From assembly GCA_937891565.1 (NCBI GenBank), contig CALAHA010000123.1, positions 1-6,473 of the forward strand: 6,473 nucleotides of DNA. The letters are read 5' to 3'. Both the position numbers and the translations under genes were made by a program. The notes beneath the pieces are model-generated. The model was not told the origin of the DNA and did no database searches. It was given only the letters and a program-made list of their open reading frames with translations. Below, piece by piece: positions 1-6,473 of this stretch; within the stretch, counting starts at the first letter, position 1, and the number at the start of each line of letters is the position of its first letter. Origin of the DNA: an uncultured Ilumatobacter sp. Lineage in GTDB: Bacteria > Actinomycetota > Acidimicrobiia > Acidimicrobiales > Ilumatobacteraceae.

Positions 1-1
1 T

Positions 2-304
2 GACGAGATTCTCCACCGGTCGCGCCTTCGGCCCGAACGGCGGGCCAACACGATTGATGCGGCGGCGACCTGGCGGCTGCATTCGGCGATCATCGACATC
101 CTGACGGCGTCGATCGCGGTGGGAGGTTCGACGCTTGGCGATGCGCAGTACGTCGACGTCGATGGCGAGAGCGGCAGTTTCCAAAACGAGCACCGCGTGT
201 ATGGCCGTGCTGGTGAGCGATGCAGCACCTGCGGTCGAGGCTGGATCCGGCGCATCGTCGCTGGCGGCAGGTCGACGCACTACTGCCCGATCTGCCAGCG
301 CTGA
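2..304 (+). CDS. mutM: Formamidopyrimidine-DNA glycosylase (Fpg/MutM), C-terminal 100 residues, 5' truncated by window edge
   Basis: This is a base-excision-repair enzyme that cuts out oxidised purines such as 8-oxoguanine and nicks the abasic site. Only the last 100 codons are present, so the N-terminal catalytic proline is not visible. The fragment opens with DEILHRSRLRPERRAN, matching the family segment that follows the conserved GNIYADE helix-two-turn-helix region. It continues with VGGSTLGD, a DG-x-x-G-x-FQ stretch and VYGRAGERC, all Fpg hallmarks. It ends in a zinc finger with Cys codons at 221, 230, 284 and 293 and the DNA-contacting GGRSTHYCPICQ loop. The spacing is C-x2-C-x17-C-x2-C, one residue longer than the usual x16 (GRGWIRRIV where relatives have a form like GxPIRRIV). 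A Nei-type glycosylase is possible, but the position just upstream of smc favours MutM. The TGA stop lies 107 nt before the preferred smc start. Confidence 0.9.
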   Translation, partial: DEILHRSRLRPERRANTIDAAATWRLHSAIIDILTASIAVGGSTLGDAQYVDVDGESGSFQNEHRVYGRAGERCSTCGRGWIRRIVAGGRSTHYCPICQR

Positions 305-313
305 CGTTCAACA

Positions 314-368
314 ACTCCCGGTCACACTGTCCCGGTCACACTGTGCCTGGCACGGTATGACCGGGAGT
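314..368. repeat. Imperfect palindromic element with duplicated left arm, between mutM and smc
   Basis: Bases 331-365 form a near-perfect palindrome centred on T348. Of 17 opposed pairs, 15 are Watson-Crick, one is a T-G wobble (342/354) and one is a C-A mismatch (339/357). The core is GTGCCTGGCAC at 343-353. The left arm is present twice, so the outer copy (314-330) can pair instead with 352-368. That alternative includes an uninterrupted 11-bp match, ACTCCCGGTCA with TGACCGGGAGT. No T-tract follows on either strand, so it is not a classical rho-independent terminator. It could be a dispersed REP-like intergenic repeat, a U-less terminator after mutM, an mRNA processing or stability hairpin, or a protein-binding site. 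The sequence alone does not decide. Confidence 0.75.
317..344 (+). repeat. Exact 14-nt tandem direct repeat, two copies
   Basis: CCCGGTCACACTGT occurs at 317-330 and again, immediately adjacent and identical, at 331-344. The second copy is the left arm of the 331-365 palindrome. The first looks like a tandem duplication of that arm, perhaps from replication slippage at the hairpin. Confidence 0.85.
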
Positions 369-395
369 GGTTGGTGGAGTAGGGCGCTGAGCAAG

Positions 396-401
396 TAGCT
401 T
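396..401 (+). promoter_or_regulatory. Possible -10 element (TAGCTT) before smc
   Basis: TAGCTT fits the actinobacterial TANNNT -10 pattern and lies 10 nt before the GTG at 412, so transcription could begin very close to that codon. I see no convincing -35. The match is weak on its own. It gains some support from promoter-like TANNNT hexamers at similar distances (8-9 nt) before the next two genes. Confidence 0.25.
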
Positions 402-411
402 CTTGATCGCT

Positions 412-3400
412 GTGTACCTGAAGAATCTGACCATCAAAGGCTTTAAATCGTTTGCCGACAGCACGCCGATGGCGCTGGAGCCGGGCGTTACTGTCGTCGT
501 GGGCCCCAACGGGTCTGGCAAGTCAAATGTTGTCGATGCAATTGCCTGGGTGCTGGGCGCCCAGTCGCCGAAGTCTGTCCGCTCCCAGAAGATGGACGAT
601 GTCATCTTTGCCGGTACCGCCAAGCGCCCTGCGCTGGGCCGCGCCGAGGTCAGCATCACCATTGACAACTCCGACGGCACGCTCGGCCTCGACTTCACTG
701 AAGTCACGGTGTCGCGCATCCTGTTCCGCACTGGCGATTCTGAGTACATGATCAACGGCGTCAGCTGCCGCCTCCTTGACGTGCAGGAGTTGCTGAGCGA
801 CGCTGGCGTCGGCCGTCAACAGCACGTGATTGTCAGCCAGGGTCAAATCGACGCAGTGCTCAACGCCCGTCCCGAAGATCGGCGCGCGATCATCGAAGAA
901 GCGGCGGGTGTTCTGAAGTACCGCAAGCGCAAGGAGAAGGCGGAGCGTCGGCTCGATGCCACCGAAGCAAATCTCCTTCGGGTACAAGACCTCTTGCGTG
1001 AAGTCCGTCGGCAGCTCCGGCCGCTCGAGCGGCAAGCAAAGGCAGCGGAACGACACGGTTCGTTGATCGAAGAACTGACCAAGCTGAAGACCTTCGTGTC
1101 GGGCCGAGAGATAGCCGGTCTGCGGACCAAGCTCGAAGCCTTGGCGATCATCAAGCTCGAAAGCTCCACAGCCGAAGGCGAACTGAAGGCCGCTCTTGCA
1201 GCACTCGACACGTCGGTGATGGGGATCGAGGCACAGCTTTCCGCGCGCGGAGCAAGCGACATCAGCGACCGGCTTGTACATGTCGAGCAATTGCGTGAAC
1301 GCGCTCGCGGCCTCGCTGCGGTGCTGGTCGAGCGACGCCGCTCGCTCGAACGCGACAAGGGCCAGTTGCTCGACGCTGGTGTCGTTGCCAACCTCGAGGC
1401 CGACGCTGCACGTTTCCGGGAGGAGATCGACAAGGCCGCTGGGGAGCTCGGTCTGCTGGAGCCCGAGACGGGCCAGTTGGGCTTTGACGAGGAATCGTTT
1501 AAGTCCGAGCGCGAGAACATCATGGACGCGGTGCGCGCCGATCAGACCACGACGAAGGCCGCAAGCGCAGCAGCAGAAGTGCGCGGTGAGCTCAAGTCGA
1601 TTCGCTCGTCGCTCGAACGCACCGAAGCCGAGCTGCGTCGTCTCGTCAGCCGCAAGGCATCGCTGAGCGAACGCCTTGCGGCGTCGCGCGAAGACACCGA
1701 ACGATTCCGCACCGACTGCGACGAAGCCGGTGCAATCGAAGCACCGCTCGTTGGCGAAGTTGAGGTCGCCGAGCAGGCGCTTATCGAGGCGCAGTCGACC
1801 GTCGAAGCGCGCAAGCTGATCCGCAACGACTTGGCCGAAGACGCATCGAAATGGTCGGCGCGTGTGGAAGCACTGCAGATGGCACTCGATGCGGCACGCG
1901 CTCGCGCCGGAGCCGAGCGGCTCGAAGGTGTCGATGGCGTCCTGGGCACGTTGCTTGACCTCATCGAAATCGACGAAGGCTGGGAGCCAGTCGTCGAGGC
2001 GGCACTCGGTGAGTCGCTGACGGCCGTGGTGGTCGACGATCCAACAGTGGGCCGCCGTGCGCTTGACGCGCTGCGCAGCAGCGACACGAGTGGTGCAGTC
2101 ATTGCACTCGGCGCCCGACCGGCTGCGCCGCCCACACCGAGCGTCGGCGACGCCGTCCGACCGCACACCCGTAGCCAGCGACCGGGCGTGAACGATCTGC
2201 TCGACGGGCTGCTCGGCTCGGCAGTCCGTATCGACGACCTGTCCGATGCGCTCGACGCAGCAATGCAGCATCCCGAAGCAGTCGTCGTCACCGGCGCCGG
2301 TGACCGTTTTGGCATCAGCGGTTGGCGAATCGGAACCGCCGGCAGCGGCGCCACGGCGTCGGCGCTCGAGGAAGCGACCGAGCGATCAACTGCAGCCACC
2401 GCTGAATTCGACGCCGCAAAAGCCGCTGTTGCTGAGGCCGAGCAGACGCTCCGCATGGCGCAGAACACCGAACGCGAGCTGGCGAAAAAGCTTGACTCCA
2501 ACGACGCTCGATTCAGCGCAGCGACGCAAGGGCTCGCACGTACCCAGGGTGAGCACCGAGCGGTCCACGCCGAACTGGAAACGCTCGATCAGAACATTAA
2601 CGACGCCGAGACCAACATCACTCGTGAGCAGCGACGAGTCGGCGAGATTGAGGCGCTGCTCCCGGCACTCGAAAGCGACGAGCAGGCCGAGGCTGAGGCG
2701 GCACGCGCCCGCGGTGAACTCCGCGCCGAACTCGAAGCTCGAGCAGCCCTGCTCGCTTCGCGTCGCAAAGACATTGAGGTTCGTTATGCCGGGCTCCAGG
2801 AACGTCATCAGCTGAACGAGCGGCGCCTCGCCGAGACTGAGCGACGCCTTGAGGCCGACAAGGACTCACGTGTTGCTGCCGAGGGTCAACGGATGATCAT
2901 CGAGCGTCAGATCGCCGTGATCGATCGGCTCGACGGGCTCGTCGAGACACATCGCCACGTCGTTGAAGGCCATCACGCTGAGCTGGCAGAGCAGCGCCGC
3001 AAGCAGAGCGACGAAGTCCGCGGTTTAAGCTCTCAACTCGACATGCTGCGGCGTGAACGGGCCGAGAAGGAAAAGTCGCTCGACGTCACCCGCGAGCGGG
3101 CTCGCAAGGCTGAGCTCGAAGAGGCCGAAGCCAAACTGCGCCTCGAAACTGCGATCGAAACGTTGCGCCGGGACCTCGACATCGAGCCGGCTGTCGCCGA
3201 AGCCGCTGAAATGCCCGAAGTGCCTGACGGAGCAACGCCGGCCGGGCGTGTTCGCGAGCTCGAGCGAGAACTGAGGTTGCTCGGCCCGATCAACCCGTTG
3301 GCGCTTGAAGAGTTCAACGAACTGCAGACTCGCCACACGTTCCTCGAAGAACAGCTGGAAGACGTCCGGACGACCCGCCGGGAACTCTCCCGTGTGATTG

Positions 3401-3900
3401 CGGCGGTCGACGCCGAGATCCAGAACGTGTTCGCCACGGCATTCCATGATGTGGCCAAGAACTTCACCGAGCTGTTCGCGCTGCTCTTCCCGGGCGGCAA
3501 GGGCGAACTCAAGCTCACGCAGCCCGACGACATGCTCAACACCGGCATCGAAGTCGAGGCGAAACCGAGCGGCAAAAACGTCAAGAAGCTCTCGCTTCTT
3601 TCGGGCGGTGAGCGTTCGCTGACCGCACTGGCCTACCTTTTCGCCGTCTTCCGATCACGTCCGTCGCCGTTCTACGTGATGGACGAAGTCGAAGCTGCAC
3701 TCGACGATGTGAACCTGCATCGCTTCCTCGGCCTCATTCAGGAGTTCCGCAAGGACGCCCAGCTCATTGTGGTCTCGCACCAGAAGCGCACGATGGAAGC
3801 TGGCGACGTGCTCCTCGGCGTCAGCATGCAACCAGGCGGGTCCTCCAAAGTCGTCACCGAACGCGCGTCTGAGGGGTTGCCCCTGGCGGACCGGGGTTGA
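412..3900 (+). CDS. smc: Chromosome segregation ATPase SMC
   Basis: SMC is the core of bacterial condensin. It dimerises through its hinge and, with ScpA and ScpB, uses ATP to extrude DNA loops and segregate the chromosome. Read from GTG 412 it has 1162 residues, near the usual ~1,170-1,200. Visible in order: Walker A GPNGSGKS (31-38); Q-loop VSQGQID (around 141-147); an N-terminal coiled coil rich in Glu, Arg, Ala and Leu (about 165-500); a hinge domain (about 504-645); a second coiled coil to about 950; the conserved GPINPLALEEF segment; signature LSGGE (1063-1067); Walker B YVMDE (1088-1092) with D-loop ALDD; and switch histidine in VVSHQKRTM (His 1123). No ATPase residue is missing. I prefer GTG 412 because it gives MYLKNLTIKGFKSFA, the standard family N-terminus. 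An in-frame TTG at 403 would add three residues. Neither start has a good ribosome binding site: GGAG at 376-379 is too distant. The gene follows mutM and precedes ftsY on the same strand. Confidence 0.96.
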   Translation: MYLKNLTIKGFKSFADSTPMALEPGVTVVVGPNGSGKSNVVDAIAWVLGAQSPKSVRSQKMDDVIFAGTAKRPALGRAEVSITIDNSDGTLGLDFTEVTVSRILFRTGDSEYMINGVSCRLLDVQELLSDAGVGRQQHVIVSQGQIDAVLNARPEDRRAIIEEAAGVLKYRKRKEKAERRLDATEANLLRVQDLLREVRRQLRPLERQAKAAERHGSLIEELTKLKTFVSGREIAGLRTKLEALAIIKLESSTAEGELKAALAALDTSVMGIEAQLSARGASDISDRLVHVEQLRERARGLAAVLVERRRSLERDKGQLLDAGVVANLEADAARFREEIDKAAGELGLLEPETGQLGFDEESFKSERENIMDAVRADQTTTKAASAAAEVRGELKSIRSSLERTEAELRRLVSRKASLSERLAASREDTERFRTDCDEAGAIEAPLVGEVEVAEQALIEAQSTVEARKLIRNDLAEDASKWSARVEALQMALDAARARAGAERLEGVDGVLGTLLDLIEIDEGWEPVVEAALGESLTAVVVDDPTVGRRALDALRSSDTSGAVIALGARPAAPPTPSVGDAVRPHTRSQRPGVNDLLDGLLGSAVRIDDLSDALDAAMQHPEAVVVTGAGDRFGISGWRIGTAGSGATASALEEATERSTAATAEFDAAKAAVAEAEQTLRMAQNTERELAKKLDSNDARFSAATQGLARTQGEHRAVHAELETLDQNINDAETNITREQRRVGEIEALLPALESDEQAEAEAARARGELRAELEARAALLASRRKDIEVRYAGLQERHQLNERRLAETERRLEADKDSRVAAEGQRMIIERQIAVIDRLDGLVETHRHVVEGHHAELAEQRRKQSDEVRGLSSQLDMLRRERAEKEKSLDVTRERARKAELEEAEAKLRLETAIETLRRDLDIEPAVAEAAEMPEVPDGATPAGRVRELERELRLLGPINPLALEEFNELQTRHTFLEEQLEDVRTTRRELSRVIAAVDAEIQNVFATAFHDVAKNFTELFALLFPGGKGELKLTQPDDMLNTGIEVEAKPSGKNVKKLSLLSGGERSLTALAYLFAVFRSRPSPFYVMDEVEAALDDVNLHRFLGLIQEFRKDAQLIVVSHQKRTMEAGDVLLGVSMQPGGSSKVVTERASEGLPLADRG

Positions 3901-3931
3901 TGTTCACGGCCTGACCCCTCCACGCAAGAGA

Positions 3932-3937
3932 TAGCGT
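3932..3937 (+). promoter_or_regulatory. Probable -10 element (GATAGCGT) of a leaderless or short-leader ftsY promoter
   Basis: TAGCGT, preceded by GA, lies 9 nt before the ftsY ATG. That places a predicted start point within a few bases of the start codon. The gap has no purine-rich ribosome binding site at normal spacing; the nearest, AAGAG at 3926-3930, is 16 nt away. Nearly the same octamer occurs at the same place before ffh. No clear -35 box is visible. Confidence 0.4.
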
Positions 3938-3946
3938 CGGCGATTC

Positions 3947-5083
3947 ATGGGTATCGAGTTCTTTTTCCTGATCCTGGCGGTCTTCGTCGTTGCGTTTGGC
4001 ATCGGTGTCGTCCTCCTCAATCGTCGCAAGTCGGTTGGTCAACCAGGTCCCGGCCGGCCGACGCCGCCACCGGCCAGGCTGCCGGAGAGCGAGACGCTCG
4101 TTGCCGAACCGGAGGTCGATTCGGGAGTCGCTCCGGTCGTCGAAGAACTACCTGCAGTCGAAGAGGAACCGCCCGCTGGCACCTTTCGCGAGCGCCTCGC
4201 AAAGGCTCGCTCCACGTTCGCTGGCGCAATTGCTGGCGTGCTCGGTCGCTCAGCAATCACCGACGAGTCGTTCGAGGACCTCGAAGAGGCGCTCTTACGG
4301 GCCGACGTTGGCGTGGCAATCGCTGACGAACTACTCAGTGAACTGCGCGTCAAAGTCGCGAACAAGGAAATAACCGAGCCGTCAGACCTCCTCGACGCGC
4401 TCCAAGCAGAGATGACCGCGCGGCTTGTCGGCTCTGACCGCTCCCTCAACTTTGAACCATTCGAACCTGGGAACCCCAACGTGTGGATGTTCGTTGGTGT
4501 CAACGGCGTCGGCAAAACAACCACCATTGGCAAGCTCGCCAAGCAGCAGGTGGATTCGGGGCGTTCAGTGCTGCTCGCCGCTGGTGACACGTTCCGTGCA
4601 GCTGCGGCCGAGCAGCTGGCGGCATGGGCCGAGCGCTCCGATGTTGATGTCGTGCGCGGTGCCGACGGCGCCGACCCTAGCTCGGTCATTTTTGACGGCG
4701 TCGAAAAAGCTGCCGCCAACAAGATCGAACTCGTCATGGCCGACACCGCCGGGCGGCTCCACACGAAGAGCAACCTGATGGACGAACTCGGCAAGGTCCG
4801 CCGAGTTGCTGACAAGGGTGCCGGCACGGTCACCGAAACGTTGCTGGTCATCGACGCAACCACTGGTCAGAACGGGCTCACCCAGGCACGCGAGTTCGGT
4901 GAGGTCACCAACGTCACCGGCGTGGTTCTCACCAAGCTTGACGGCTCGGCCAAGGGTGGCATTGTGTTCGCCATCGAGACCGAGCTCGGAATCCCGGTGA
5001 AGCTTGTCGGCATCGGTGAGACGATCGGCGATCTGATCGACTTCGATCCCGAAGAGTTCGTTTCCGCCCTGTTCGAACGCTGA
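3947..5083 (+). CDS. ftsY: Signal recognition particle receptor FtsY (SRP GTPase)
   Basis: FtsY is the membrane receptor that docks the SRP-ribosome complex. It forms a GTPase heterodimer with Ffh, and mutual GTP hydrolysis releases the nascent chain to the Sec translocon. The protein has 378 residues. Residues about 4-24 (IEFFFLILAVFVVAFGIGVV) form a hydrophobic membrane segment followed by NRRK. A Pro- and Glu-rich linker runs to about residue 75, standing where other bacteria have an acidic A domain. The four-helix N domain follows (from about 78), then the G domain: GVNGVGKT (184-191), GDTFRAAAAEQL, DTAGR (266-270), TKLDGSAKGG (329-338) and the closing GIGE motif near the C-terminus. All nucleotide-binding motifs are intact. 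The start gives the expected N-terminal membrane anchor. The gene begins 46 nt after the smc stop and ends 43 nt before ffh, so the three may be partly co-transcribed as well as having their own promoters. Confidence 0.96.
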   Translation: MGIEFFFLILAVFVVAFGIGVVLLNRRKSVGQPGPGRPTPPPARLPESETLVAEPEVDSGVAPVVEELPAVEEEPPAGTFRERLAKARSTFAGAIAGVLGRSAITDESFEDLEEALLRADVGVAIADELLSELRVKVANKEITEPSDLLDALQAEMTARLVGSDRSLNFEPFEPGNPNVWMFVGVNGVGKTTTIGKLAKQQVDSGRSVLLAAGDTFRAAAAEQLAAWAERSDVDVVRGADGADPSSVIFDGVEKAAANKIELVMADTAGRLHTKSNLMDELGKVRRVADKGAGTVTETLLVIDATTGQNGLTQAREFGEVTNVTGVVLTKLDGSAKGGIVFAIETELGIPVKLVGIGETIGDLIDFDPEEFVSALFER

Positions 5084-5112
5084 GGCTTCTGGTCGGAGAA
5101 CCGGCTGCCCGA

Positions 5113-5118
5113 TAACGT
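5113..5118 (+). promoter_or_regulatory. Probable -10 element (GATAACGT) of a leaderless or short-leader ffh promoter
   Basis: TAACGT, preceded by GA, lies 8 nt before the ffh ATG and matches TANNNT. It differs at one base from the octamer before ftsY. The 8 nt between it and the ATG (GGTCGGCG) contain no usual ribosome binding site, and GGAG at 5095-5098 is too far upstream to serve. A start point near the ATG would give a leaderless mRNA. I find no convincing -35 hexamer at 16-19 nt spacing. Confidence 0.4.
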
Positions 5119-5126
5119 GGTCGGCG

Positions 5127-6473
5127 ATGTTCGACAATCTCTCCAACCGCCTCGAAGGCATCATCACCAAGGTCCGGGGCAAGGGCCGGCTCACCGAATC
5201 AGACGTTGATGAGGTGATGAAGGAGATCCGCACGGCGCTCCTCGAAGCTGACGTCAACCTGACGGTCGTCCGCTCGATCTGCAACCGCATCCGCGAACAC
5301 GCGCTCGGCGCCACGCGATCCAAGGCGCTCGACCCCGGCCAGCAGGTAGTCAAAGCCGTCAACGACGAGCTGACCCGTGCGCTCGGTGGTGAGACGCTCG
5401 CCATCAAGTACGCCTCAAAGCCGCCGACTGTCGTCCTGATGGCAGGTTTGCAGGGCTCCGGTAAGACCACGAACTCGGCCAAGCTCGCCGCATGGTTCAA
5501 GGCGCAGGGACGCAACCCGATGATGATTGGCGCTGACCTCCAGCGCCCTGCAGCCGTTGAGCAGCTCCGCACACTCGGGCGCCAGATCGACGTGCCGGTT
5601 TTCTCCGAACCGCAAGATCCGATCCTCACGGCAACGAAGGGTCTCGAAGAGGCCAAGCGCCTTGGTCGCGACGTCGTCATTGTCGACACCGCTGGCCGTC
5701 TGTCGATCGACACCGAGATGATGGAGCAGGTTCGCCTCATCTCCGGCGCGGTCAACCCTGATTACACATTCCTCGTCATTGATGCAATGACCGGTCAGGA
5801 CGCAGTTCAGACCGCCGAGGCCTTCCATAACACGCTGAAAATCGACGGCGTCATCATGTCGAAGATGGACGGTGACGCCCGCGGTGGTGCGGCATTATCC
5901 GTCAAGGAAGTCATTGGCCGCCCAATCGCCTTTGCCTCGACGGGGGAGAAGCTCGACGAGTTCGAACAGTTCCACCCCGACCGCATGGCGAGTCGAATTT
6001 TGGGCATGGGTGACATGCTCACGCTCATCGAGCAGGCCGAGAAGGCCTTCACTGAAGATCAGGCCGAGGCAGCAGCGACAAAGCTGATGGAGGGGCAGTT
6101 CACTCTCGACGACTTCCTCGAGCAGATGCAGGCGCTCAAAAAGATGGGCTCGCTTGGCGGGTTGATGAGCATGATGCCGGGTATGCCAAAAGAGCTGAAG
6201 AACGCCAAGATCGATGACAACGACCTGAAGCCGATCGAAGCAATTATCACGTCGATGACGACCCAAGAACGCACCTTCCCGACAATCATCCAGGGCACCC
6301 GTCGTGCTCGTATCGCTGCTGGCTCTGGGACCACCGTGGCCGACGTCAACCGACTGGTGAAGCAGTTCGGTGAGATGCAGAAGATGATGAAGAAAATGGG
6401 CATGGCCGGCAAACCCGGCAAAGGCAAGGGAGGCAAGGGAGGCAAGGGAGCCAAGGGAGGCAAGGGAGCCAAG
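5127..6473 (+). CDS. ffh: Signal recognition particle protein Ffh (SRP54 homologue), 3' end cut by window edge
   Basis: Ffh binds 4.5S RNA and hydrophobic signal sequences emerging from the ribosome, then delivers the complex to FtsY. The frame is open from the ATG to the last base: 449 codons and no stop. The start gives the canonical MFDNLSNRLEGI. The N domain covers about 1-95. The G domain shows GLQGSGKTT (from 107), GADLQRPAAVEQL, DTAGR (187-191) and SKMDGDARGG (from 245), where Ser replaces the more usual Thr of TKxD. The M domain follows, with a Met-rich finger loop around 333-355 (MSMMPGM at 347-353) and the RNA-binding helix-turn-helix core GTRRARIAAGSG (390-401). After MQKMMKKMG the protein turns into a Gly/Lys/Ala tail made by a tandem repeat. 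Basic tails of this sort are known in actinobacterial Ffh. Only the tail end is missing, so function should be intact. It sits directly after ftsY, its GTPase partner. Confidence 0.96.
   Translation, partial: MFDNLSNRLEGIITKVRGKGRLTESDVDEVMKEIRTALLEADVNLTVVRSICNRIREHALGATRSKALDPGQQVVKAVNDELTRALGGETLAIKYASKPPTVVLMAGLQGSGKTTNSAKLAAWFKAQGRNPMMIGADLQRPAAVEQLRTLGRQIDVPVFSEPQDPILTATKGLEEAKRLGRDVVIVDTAGRLSIDTEMMEQVRLISGAVNPDYTFLVIDAMTGQDAVQTAEAFHNTLKIDGVIMSKMDGDARGGAALSVKEVIGRPIAFASTGEKLDEFEQFHPDRMASRILGMGDMLTLIEQAEKAFTEDQAEAAATKLMEGQFTLDDFLEQMQALKKMGSLGGLMSMMPGMPKELKNAKIDDNDLKPIEAIITSMTTQERTFPTIIQGTRRARIAAGSGTTVADVNRLVKQFGEMQKMMKKMGMAGKPGKGKGGKGGKGAKGGKGAK
6423..6473 (+). repeat. 9-nt tandem repeat (GGCAAGGGA) inside the ffh tail, running off the window
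   Basis: Units begin at 6423, 6432, 6441, 6450, 6459 and 6468; the last is cut at 6 nt. Units 4 and 6 carry GCC in place of GGC. The repeat is in frame and encodes Gly-Lys-Gly or Ala-Lys-Gly, giving a flexible positively charged tail. Because the unit is a multiple of three, copy-number changes would lengthen or shorten the tail without shifting the frame. Confidence 0.9.

Noticed and set aside
366..385. Rho-independent terminator for mutM
   Set aside because: The hairpin is strong, but the bases after it (GAGTGGTTGGTGGAGTAG) are not a T-tract. The opposite strand has none either.
336..755. A minus-strand frame starting inside smc and ending in the palindromic element
   Set aside because: Most of it is antisense to the conserved SMC ATPase head, and its C-terminus is just the translated palindrome.
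523..2271. A 582-codon open frame on the minus strand inside smc
   Set aside because: It lies opposite an smc reading frame with full family conservation. Its translation is Cys/Arg/Leu-rich with no recognisable domain. Long antisense frames are expected opposite GC-rich genes with G/C third positions.
1542..2501. A 319-codon minus-strand frame, Ser/Ala-rich, overlapping the smc hinge
   Set aside because: Low-complexity Ser/Ala/Arg composition is the usual shadow of a GC-rich coding strand. No start context or known motif supports it.
4818..4836. A second copy of the palindrome core inside ftsY (GTGCCGGCACGGTCACC)
   Set aside because: It only partly resembles the 343-360 sequence and lies in conserved coding sequence between the DTAGR and TKLD motifs. 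The likeness is probably chance from GC-rich codons.
5084..5112. Terminator hairpin between ftsY and ffh
   Set aside because: Only a 3-bp GGT/ACC pairing around 5091-5102 is visible, with no T-run.
4565..5755. A 396-codon minus-strand frame spanning the ftsY-ffh junction
   Set aside because: It runs opposite the conserved G domains of both FtsY and Ffh and resembles no protein family, so it is a shadow frame.

Overview
The window is GC-rich, densely coding and entirely on the + strand. It carries a chromosome-maintenance and protein-targeting block: the 3' end of a formamidopyrimidine-DNA glycosylase gene (mutM/fpg), complete smc, complete ftsY, and ffh, which runs off the right edge. The order mutM-smc-ftsY, with ffh nearby, is typical of Actinobacteria. 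Other signs agree: GTG/TTG starts, weak or absent Shine-Dalgarno sequences, an FtsY with an N-terminal membrane segment and an acidic/proline-rich linker, and a Gly/Lys-rich Ffh tail. I infer a high-GC actinobacterium, possibly of the Acidimicrobiia (Ilumatobacter-like) group. The phylum is fairly secure; the class is an impression from memory that I could not test.

Layout: 2-304 is the MutM C-terminus with its zinc finger. 305-411 is the only notable intergenic gap and holds a strong imperfect palindrome whose left arm is duplicated in tandem. 412-3900 is smc (a TTG at 403 is an alternative start). 3901-3946 and 5084-5126 are short gaps before ftsY (3947-5083) and ffh (5127-end). Each short gap has a GATA(A/G)CGT octamer 8-9 nt before the ATG and no good ribosome binding site, which suggests leaderless or very short-leader promoters. 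The right edge lies in a 9-nt tandem repeat that encodes the basic Ffh tail. No gene-free stretch exceeds 300 bases.

How the genes work together: MutM removes oxidised purines from DNA. SMC, with ScpA/ScpB encoded elsewhere, loops and segregates the chromosome. Ffh with 4.5S RNA is the signal recognition particle, which hands ribosomes making membrane proteins to its receptor FtsY. Both SRP GTPases are intact in all visible motifs and sit next to each other. I see no mobile element, CRISPR array, tRNA or rRNA, and no new multi-gene system. The points worth a second look are small: the palindromic element before smc, the shared promoter-like octamer, a one-residue insertion in the MutM zinc finger, and the ffh-tail repeat.
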